Positions 57,683 to 64,000 of a stretch of DNA of 64,000 bases are shown here, in pieces. Positions within the stretch are counted from its first letter, which is position 1. Each line of letters starts with the position of its first letter. Source of the DNA: Gemmatimonadota bacterium. Its GTDB lineage: Bacteria; Gemmatimonadota; Gemmatimonadetes; Longimicrobiales; Gaopeijiaceae. The translations under genes and the position numbers were made by a program. The notes beneath the pieces were generated by a model. The model had not been told where the DNA came from, made no database searches, and was given only the letters and a program-made list of their open reading frames with translations. Where the stretch lies: NCBI GenBank assembly GCA_029863525.1, contig JAOTVL010000003.1, positions 1 through 64,000 of the forward strand, written 5' to 3'.

Positions 57683-58888
57683 CTACCTGGCTCTGACGGC
57701 GTCTTTCAAGACGTCCATCAAGGCTGCCACGTCTTCGTCGTCGTTGTAGACGTTCGGCGAGAGTCTCAGAGCGGTCCCCCTGAGTGACGCGGCCACATTG
57801 CGCCTCGCGAGCATGTCGCGCAGCGCGCCCAGATCGACGGCGGTGGGCATGCGCAGGCCGAAGAGATGGCTTCTCCGCCACGCTTCGTCCTCCACCGAGT
57901 AGCCCATCTCGGCGGCCTCGCGGAGGAAGTCGCGCGTGAGCACTCGGCAGTACTCCTGAATCCGGGTGGGGCCCCATTCGAGCAGAAGCTCGAGACTGGC
58001 TGCGGCGATGGGCGCCAGGAAGAAGTTGGAGCGCTCCGAGACGTCGTAACGAACCGCGCCGGGCGCATACGCGTCCTGATAGTCCACCAGATTCTGGAAA
58101 TCGCTGCTCCTGTCCCGCGCGATCCACGTCTCCTCCAGAGGCGTGCCGTCGTCGAACCGAGGGCCGAAGTAGGCCAGCGAAAGCGAGTACGGGCCGAGGA
58201 GCCATTTGTACGTGGCCACGATGAGTGCGTCTGGCCGCACGACCCGAACGTCGAAGTCGAGCGCGCCGACCGACTGGGTGGCGTCGACGATGAACGCCGC
58301 GCCTACGTCCCGACACCGACGCCCGATCTGATCGAGGTCGAACCAGGTGCCATCCGTCCAATGGACGTTGGGTACGGAGACCACGGCGGTCCGAGCGTCG
58401 ATGGCCTCGAGCAATCTCGTGTTCCAGGACCGGCCGCGGTCGGCGCCGTCACCGGGGGCCACCGCCCGGAGCTGGGCACCCGACTCACCGGCCATGCGCC
58501 TCCACGAGTACACGTTGCCGGGGAACTGCTCATGGGTGATGACGATGTTCTGACCTGCCTCGACGTGAAGGTTCCGCGCGGCGGTCGCGACCCCGTAGGA
58601 CACGCCGGGCTGGATCGCCACGCGCATCGGGTCATCCAGGTGGACGAGGCGCGCGAACAACTCTCTCAGTCGGTCTGTGCTCCAGAAATCGGTTGGCGGG
58701 ACGATGCGCGTCGGCACCGTCTTACGTCCAATGGCTTCGACACCGGCACCTTCCGCCACCTTCGGCAGGGGCCCCATGTAGGCACAGTTGAAGTAGGCGA
58801 GGCTGCGCGGGAGCATGAACGCGCCCCGCTGGCACCCCAGCGCCGCCCTGGGAGCCTCCTCCCGAACGCCGACCGCGGGCTCGCTCAC
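57683..58888 (-). CDS. Aminotransferase class V (PLP) family protein
   Basis: YFNCAYMGPLPKVAEGAG; GAAFIVDATQSVGALDFDVRVVRPDALIVATYKWLLGPYSLSLAYF; GTG start. Confidence 0.9.
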   Translation of the reverse strand: MSEPAVGVREEAPRAALGCQRGAFMLPRSLAYFNCAYMGPLPKVAEGAGVEAIGRKTVPTRIVPPTDFWSTDRLRELFARLVHLDDPMRVAIQPGVSYGVATAARNLHVEAGQNIVITHEQFPGNVYSWRRMAGESGAQLRAVAPGDGADRGRSWNTRLLEAIDARTAVVSVPNVHWTDGTWFDLDQIGRRCRDVGAAFIVDATQSVGALDFDVRVVRPDALIVATYKWLLGPYSLSLAYFGPRFDDGTPLEETWIARDRSSDFQNLVDYQDAYAPGAVRYDVSERSNFFLAPIAAASLELLLEWGPTRIQEYCRVLTRDFLREAAEMGYSVEDEAWRRSHLFGLRMPTAVDLGALRDMLARRNVAASLRGTALRLSPNVYNDDEDVAALMDVLKDAVRAR

Positions 58889-58986
58889 TCCTCCTCCTTC
58901 GAGCGCGCGTGGGACGCGGCGTACATGATCAGCCAGAAGAACCCGATGGTGATGACCACCAGGATGATCGTTTCCCACATCGCCAT
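58885..58986 (-). CDS. Small single-TM protein, 33 aa
   Basis: MAMWETIILVVITIGFFWLIMYAASHARSKEEE; stop overlaps the aminotransferase GTG start; below ORF-track cutoff. Confidence 0.5.
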   Translation of the reverse strand: MAMWETIILVVITIGFFWLIMYAASHARSKEEE

Positions 58987-58997
58987 CTCGATTCAGC

Positions 58998-59393
58998 TCA
59001 CAGTTCGGGACACGGAGGGTAGATGCCCAGGCTTTCCACCACGTCGACCAGCTCTTCATACACGCTCTCGGAGCCCGCGGAGTCCGCGTTCTCGGTCCAA
59101 GCGCCGCATCGATCGCCCCGGTCGAAGCTACCCATGTAGCGGATTCGGCCGTTGGGATGATACACCCGAAGCTCGCCATCCCAAGCGCCATCCAACAGGA
59201 AGCCCTCAAGCTCGAGCCGCCCCGGGTCACCCTCGAAGGATCGATAGACGGCCCCCGTGAACGGGAGTCCCGTCGCCGCATCGACGTAGATGCTGTCGCG
59301 GATCTCGAGGCTTTCGAGGTTACGTGTCTCGACCCGATCGCAGGCGGCGAGCGCGGCGCCGACGACGAGCATGAACCGGCAGATCCTACCCAC
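58998..59393 (-). CDS. MORN/YwqK-like lipoprotein
   Basis: Signal LVVGAALAAC; LEGFLLDGAWDGELRVYHPNGRIRYMGSFDRGDRCGAW. Confidence 0.65.
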   Translation of the reverse strand: MGRICRFMLVVGAALAACDRVETRNLESLEIRDSIYVDAATGLPFTGAVYRSFEGDPGRLELEGFLLDGAWDGELRVYHPNGRIRYMGSFDRGDRCGAWTENADSAGSESVYEELVDVVESLGIYPPCPEL

Positions 59394-59399
59394 CGACCC

Positions 59400-61358
59400 T
59401 CATTCTCCTGGGCTGAGCACCGCGCGGGCCGCACCGAACGGCCGTGCCCGGGTGAACACCTCGACCGTCACATCGCCTTCGTCGAGGGCGGCTCTCAGTT
59501 CCGGATCCAGCTCGAGAGATCCCTCGGCCATCAACGTCCGGGGGCCTGACAGGCGGCGTACGACCAGGCGTCCCCCGCCATCGGCATCCGATCTGCGGAG
59601 CACCACCGCCACGACGTCCTCCGGCGCGACCCCCCTGATGACGTAAGAGAACGACACTCGATTGGGCGCGGGGTCGAGCACGAAGAGCCCTTCGATCTCC
59701 ACGCCCCCGTCGGCGGCGTGCACCTCCATCCGGACGGGCGGCGGTGCGGTCGCCGCCGCCGTGAGGGAAGGGGTACTCCACGGCTCCCTTCGGTGGTCGG
59801 TCGTCTGTTCGAAGGCGTGCGCGAGCGCGACCAGACGGTGGTCGTGCAACGTTCGGCCCATCATTTCCATACCTATGGGGAGCCGGTCCTCTGCGAAACC
59901 GACCGGGATGCTGATCGAGGGAAGACCGCTGTTCGCCCCCAAGCTGCAGCTCGAGCCGCGCTGCGGGTCACCGATGACCGCCGGCACGGTCCGAACGGTC
60001 GGAAACACGAGAACATCCACGCCGAAGTGGTCCATGGACGACTCGACCGCGGTGCGCAGCGGCGCTCGCTTGGCGTACGCCTCACGGTACTCGTCGGAAT
60101 CGCGCGTCTCCACCCGATCGCGCGCACGCATTCTCGGTACGAGCGCCTCGTGGATGAGACCCAGATCCAGCATCTCCGCGAGGGAGGAGACCGGCGCCTC
60201 GGGATTCGCGGCCAGATAATCGGCGAAGTCCCACTTGAATTCGAAGTTGATCAGGCCGGAACCGTCGAGGAGGTCGTCCAACTCCGGGATCTCGACGGTG
60301 ATCGTGTCCGCGCCCGACTCCACCATCTCCACGATGGCCGCGCGCACCAGTCGAGCAGCCTCAGCCTCCTCCGGCGCGTCCCCGAAGTACGCCTCGAGAA
60401 TCCCGATCCGAATGCCCGAAAGCGTTCCGGTGTCCAGCGCCTCGACGAACGAGGGAAGGTCTCGACCCGCGACGATCGCGGTCGCGGGATCGGACGGGTC
60501 GTACCCGACGGTCGCGTCCAGGGCGATCGCGAGGTCACGGACGGTTCGCGCGAGCGGCCCCCCGACGTCCTGCGTGTGCGAGAGCGGGATGATCCCGTCG
60601 ATACTCGACAGCCCCTTCGTCGGACGAAGGCCTACGAGGTCGTTCTGCGCCGACGGAATCCGAATCGATCCACAGGTGTCGCTGCCCCAACCGACCGCGG
60701 CGAAGCTCGCGGCTACAGCGGCGCCGGTGCCGCCGCTGGACCCTCCCGGGTTCCGGGCCAGATCGTACGGGTTCCGAGTCTGACCGCCCAGCGATCCGAT
60801 CGTCGTGATCCCGCTCGCGAGCTCGTGCATGTTCGTCTTGCCGAGGATCACCGCACCGGCCGCGCGCAGTCGCGCCACCTGGAACGCGTCGTCGGGCGCC
60901 ACGTTTCCGGCCAAAGCCAGGGAACCGGCACTCGTCGGTAGGTCGAAGGTGTCGTAGTTGTCCTTCAGCACGATCGGGATCCCGTGCATGGGACCGCGCG
61001 GGCCTCGCTCCGCCCGCTCGCGGTCGAGCGCTTCCGCTGTCGCCACCGCGTCGGGGCTCATCCAGATCATCGCGTTGATTTTCGGACCCGACTGATCGAA
61101 CGCGGCGATCCGTGCCAGGTAGGCCCGGGTGATCTCCACGGAGGTCACACGCCCGCTCGACATCGCCTCCTGGAGCTCGGAGATCGAGGCTCCACGCACG
61201 TCGAAGCGAACGCCGGCCGACTCGGCCCGATCCGTCGGCACCGAAACAGGAGATTGAGCACCCAGCGTGCACGGAGGAGCGAGGGTACAGAGAAGCGCGA
61301 GGGTGGTGACGCGCAGGCACGGGGCCGGCGCACGGGCAACGCGTCGTCGGTGGTTCAT
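59400..61358 (-). CDS. Secreted amidase-signature family hydrolase
   Basis: GIPIVLKDNYDTFDLPTSAGSLAL; NPYDLARNPGGSSGGTGAAVAASFAAVGWGSDTCGSIRIPSAQNDLVGLRPTKG. Confidence 0.95.
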   Translation of the reverse strand: MNHRRRVARAPAPCLRVTTLALLCTLAPPCTLGAQSPVSVPTDRAESAGVRFDVRGASISELQEAMSSGRVTSVEITRAYLARIAAFDQSGPKINAMIWMSPDAVATAEALDRERAERGPRGPMHGIPIVLKDNYDTFDLPTSAGSLALAGNVAPDDAFQVARLRAAGAVILGKTNMHELASGITTIGSLGGQTRNPYDLARNPGGSSGGTGAAVAASFAAVGWGSDTCGSIRIPSAQNDLVGLRPTKGLSSIDGIIPLSHTQDVGGPLARTVRDLAIALDATVGYDPSDPATAIVAGRDLPSFVEALDTGTLSGIRIGILEAYFGDAPEEAEAARLVRAAIVEMVESGADTITVEIPELDDLLDGSGLINFEFKWDFADYLAANPEAPVSSLAEMLDLGLIHEALVPRMRARDRVETRDSDEYREAYAKRAPLRTAVESSMDHFGVDVLVFPTVRTVPAVIGDPQRGSSCSLGANSGLPSISIPVGFAEDRLPIGMEMMGRTLHDHRLVALAHAFEQTTDHRREPWSTPSLTAAATAPPPVRMEVHAADGGVEIEGLFVLDPAPNRVSFSYVIRGVAPEDVVAVVLRRSDADGGGRLVVRRLSGPRTLMAEGSLELDPELRAALDEGDVTVEVFTRARPFGAARAVLSPGE

Positions 61359-61471
61359 GCCGGAACATAGGCCCCGACTCCGACCTGTCTCCACCCCTGT
61401 CCCGATTCCAGCGGATCGGATCGAGCCTTCAGCGCCCGCTCGACGAATCCGAGAGAAGCCTCAGGGTCGGC

Positions 61472-64000
61472 TCAGAGCCCAAGCCAATAGTTCATCTTGA
61501 TGATGAAGCGGTTCTCAGCCGGGGCCGCCCACAACGCGTCCCAGTCCCGCCCGAAGTCGAAGTCGCCGAGGTCCGTGCGGCCGACCTGCTGGCGCTGCCA
61601 CACGAAAAAGATCGTCGAGCCCGGGCGATACTCCCAACGGAGCACCGCGTTGCCGATGAGGGACCGAACGTTGAAGTCACGGTCGCTGAAGGCGTAATCG
61701 GCCACCCCGTCTCCATCGAAGTCCACGTGCTGCGCGTCGCCGATCTGACAGATCGTCCCGGTGCAGACGACGTCGTCCGCGACCTCGGTCCCCGCACCGG
61801 GCGTGAAGCGGTCGAACGCGAAACTCTGGGACTCGGAGAGCTGCTTGTACTGCAAGTAATCACCAGACGAGAGCAGCGGCTGGGCGAAGAGCTGAAGCGA
61901 GAGCTTCGGAGTGAACGTCCAGTCGAGCCTGGTCTCCACGGAGAACGTCGTCCGGTCCAAATCGGCGAAGAGGTAGCGGGCCCCGAACGTCGGCGCGTAC
62001 GGCATCGTGGTCGTAGCGGTGACATACTGGTCGCCCGACGTCGACGTCTCCCACTGGGGGTTCACCGAAACGGAGACATTGTCCGAGGGCCGAACACTGA
62101 CCTGACCTCCGATCTTGAACCCTCCGCCCCGCCCGAGCAGGTCGTCGGTGACGTCGACGTTCACGGAGCCCCCGAGCCGCCTACGCCGATCCGAGTTGAG
62201 ATTGACGTTGTAGTTCACGTTCGCGGGGCCGACCATCATCGGCCCGCCGCGCGTGTTCCGCCGGTCCATGGTCTGTGGGCTGTAGCGCACGCTCGAGCGC
62301 ACGCCCCAGTTGTTCAAGAAGGTCCCGTTGGCACTGAGGCTGTAATTGCCGCTGGTCCGTGCCTTGTGCCACGACTCGATGGACCAGGCGTCATCGAGCG
62401 CCTCATGACTCCAGTTGTGGAAGCTGCTCAAGGTGACGTTGTAGTCGCGGAAGACCCTACCTGGTGTGATCTCCTTGTACCCCACGCGAAACCCACCGTC
62501 CAACCGCTCCGCGTTCGTCGAGAAGCCCACGTCGTTGACCTCGAACAGCTTCGAGACTTCGGCCGCCCAGATGGACGCGGTCCAGTGCTCGCCGTTCCGC
62601 TTCTCGACCTGGAGACGCCAGTCCCGTCCGCCGAGCGACGTCTTGGTGGGATCCACCGAGAACCGGGTCGCGTCGGGGCGCTGCAGGAAGTGCGTGGGCG
62701 AGCGCTGAATGCGCTCCATCGCGGCCGCGCTCCCATTCACGTAGCTGCCGGAGAAGAAGCCCCAGACCGCGTAGTTGCGATCGTCCCACTGATGTTCGAA
62801 ACGCACACCCCCGTTGAACGCGGAAGAGGGCAGCCAGTCGAATGTGCCGTCGGCGGGCAATTCGCGATTCATGGCCGTCACCATGCCGCGCACCTGGGTC
62901 TGGCCGTCGTTCACATCCTGCCCCACGCTCACGACCCCAAACTGAGTCCGCGGCTCGACGAGGAACCTGCTTCGCGTGGCGTCCGAGTAGAGTCCCCGAC
63001 CGAATTCGTTTCCGGTGACCGCTGCCAGCGCACCGAGCGACAGCCCGCTTTGAGTCCGACCGGCGAGTTTCGCGGCACCAAGGATCGTCGCGTTGCTCGG
63101 TACGTCGGCGAACTCCGCGTCACCGGGAGCGCCTCCGTGCGGCGCACGGCCGATCCGTCGACTGTAGAAGAGCGTGTTCTGACGACCCGAGAGGCTGAAG
63201 TCGAAGACGCGCGCGTCCTCGACGAAGAATGGGCGCTGCTCGGGAAAGAACGTCTCGAACGCCGTGAGGTTGATCACCGCGGGGTCCGCTTCGACCTGAC
63301 CGAAATCCGGATTGATCGTGGCATCCAGCGTGAACGACGAACCGAGCCCGTAGCTCATGTCCAACCCCACGCGGGAACCGGCCGCGGAGCCGTCGAAGAA
63401 CGGGTCACCCGGCTCCGCCGGTCCGTTCTGGTAGGAAGTCACGACATAGGGAAGAAGCTCCAACCTGCGCGACGGACGCGAAACCTGAACGTTGTCGAGG
63501 CGACCCATCTGGCTGACGATCCCCTTCCGCAGTCGGGAGACCAGCGAATAGTAGCTGCGCTCATTGTTCGCGACCCGGAAGCGGTGGAAGTTCACCCCCC
63601 ACGTCTGCAGATCGTCGGACGCCTCGTACCTGATCTGCGAAAGGGGAATCCGCATCTCGACACTCCACCCCTCGTCGTCGATCGCGACCGCGGAGGTCCA
63701 CACGGCGTCCCAAGCGAAGTCCATCTGGTCGTCGCTGTGGAAGTACGTGTCGCCTTGGACGTTCGCCGCGCTCACCCGAAAGCTGTAACCGGTCAGTCCG
63801 TCGAGGTTCGGGTCGAGGTGGATCGAGAATTGATCGTAGGTGCCGTGGTTGTCACGCCGCGTGAGTCGGCGATCGATCGACGTCGGGTCGTCGTCCCACA
63901 TGCGCGCCGCGACCCAAATCGCTTCGTCTCCGAAGAGGACCCGGACTTCCGTGTCGTGCTCCGCCGCGACGCCCTCCACCGGCTCGCGCTGCGTGAAGCC
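61472..64000 (-). CDS. DUF5916 outer-membrane beta-barrel protein (partial, runs off right edge)
   Basis: GFTQREPVEGVAAEHDTEVRVLFGDEAIWVAARMWDDDP...FFPEQRPFFVEDARVFDFSLSGRQNTLFYSRRIG; frame stays open to base 64000. Confidence 0.88.
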   Translation of the reverse strand, partial: GFTQREPVEGVAAEHDTEVRVLFGDEAIWVAARMWDDDPTSIDRRLTRRDNHGTYDQFSIHLDPNLDGLTGYSFRVSAANVQGDTYFHSDDQMDFAWDAVWTSAVAIDDEGWSVEMRIPLSQIRYEASDDLQTWGVNFHRFRVANNERSYYSLVSRLRKGIVSQMGRLDNVQVSRPSRRLELLPYVVTSYQNGPAEPGDPFFDGSAAGSRVGLDMSYGLGSSFTLDATINPDFGQVEADPAVINLTAFETFFPEQRPFFVEDARVFDFSLSGRQNTLFYSRRIGRAPHGGAPGDAEFADVPSNATILGAAKLAGRTQSGLSLGALAAVTGNEFGRGLYSDATRSRFLVEPRTQFGVVSVGQDVNDGQTQVRGMVTAMNRELPADGTFDWLPSSAFNGGVRFEHQWDDRNYAVWGFFSGSYVNGSAAAMERIQRSPTHFLQRPDATRFSVDPTKTSLGGRDWRLQVEKRNGEHWTASIWAAEVSKLFEVNDVGFSTNAERLDGGFRVGYKEITPGRVFRDYNVTLSSFHNWSHEALDDAWSIESWHKARTSGNYSLSANGTFLNNWGVRSSVRYSPQTMDRRNTRGGPMMVGPANVNYNVNLNSDRRRRLGGSVNVDVTDDLLGRGGGFKIGGQVSVRPSDNVSVSVNPQWETSTSGDQYVTATTTMPYAPTFGARYLFADLDRTTFSVETRLDWTFTPKLSLQLFAQPLLSSGDYLQYKQLSESQSFAFDRFTPGAGTEVADDVVCTGTICQIGDAQHVDFDGDGVADYAFSDRDFNVRSLIGNAVLRWEYRPGSTIFFVWQRQQVGRTDLGDFDFGRDWDALWAAPAENRFIIKMNYWLGL

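Noticed and set aside
61472-63979. ORF track start at 63979 for the right-hand DUF5916 gene
   Set aside because: The frame remains open upstream (GFTQREPVEGV) and matches the paralogue, so the gene is truncated by the window edge

Overview
GC-rich bacterial chromosomal window. Gene content suggests Gemmatimonadota or a relative (inference only). The left edge carries an alternative complex III cluster (actA, actB, actC; actC runs off the edge). The right part carries an A-type cytochrome c oxidase cluster. Between them are mostly housekeeping and secreted-enzyme genes: MoxR/DUF58/TgpA operon, ABC exporter, a luxE-luxC pair, Lon, GGT, ETF-QO, PanE, an AAA/VWA pair, MutY, a VapBC-type toxin-antitoxin, and two DUF5916 outer-membrane proteins. 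The most notable result is two adjacent genes that standard ORF calling breaks at in-frame TGA codons and that look like selenoproteins: (1) an exported peroxiredoxin-like lipoprotein with FYRGHW-U-PYC, split into ORFs 21434..22072 and 22109..22438; (2) SelD (selenophosphate synthetase) with SHGAG-U-ACK, whose real start is at 24533, not 24617. Each TGA is followed by a 7-bp stem with a GU-containing triloop, consistent with a bacterial SECIS. No tRNA, rRNA, CRISPR array or transposase was recognised. All calls come from reading the sequence and the supplied ORF track; no database search was run.
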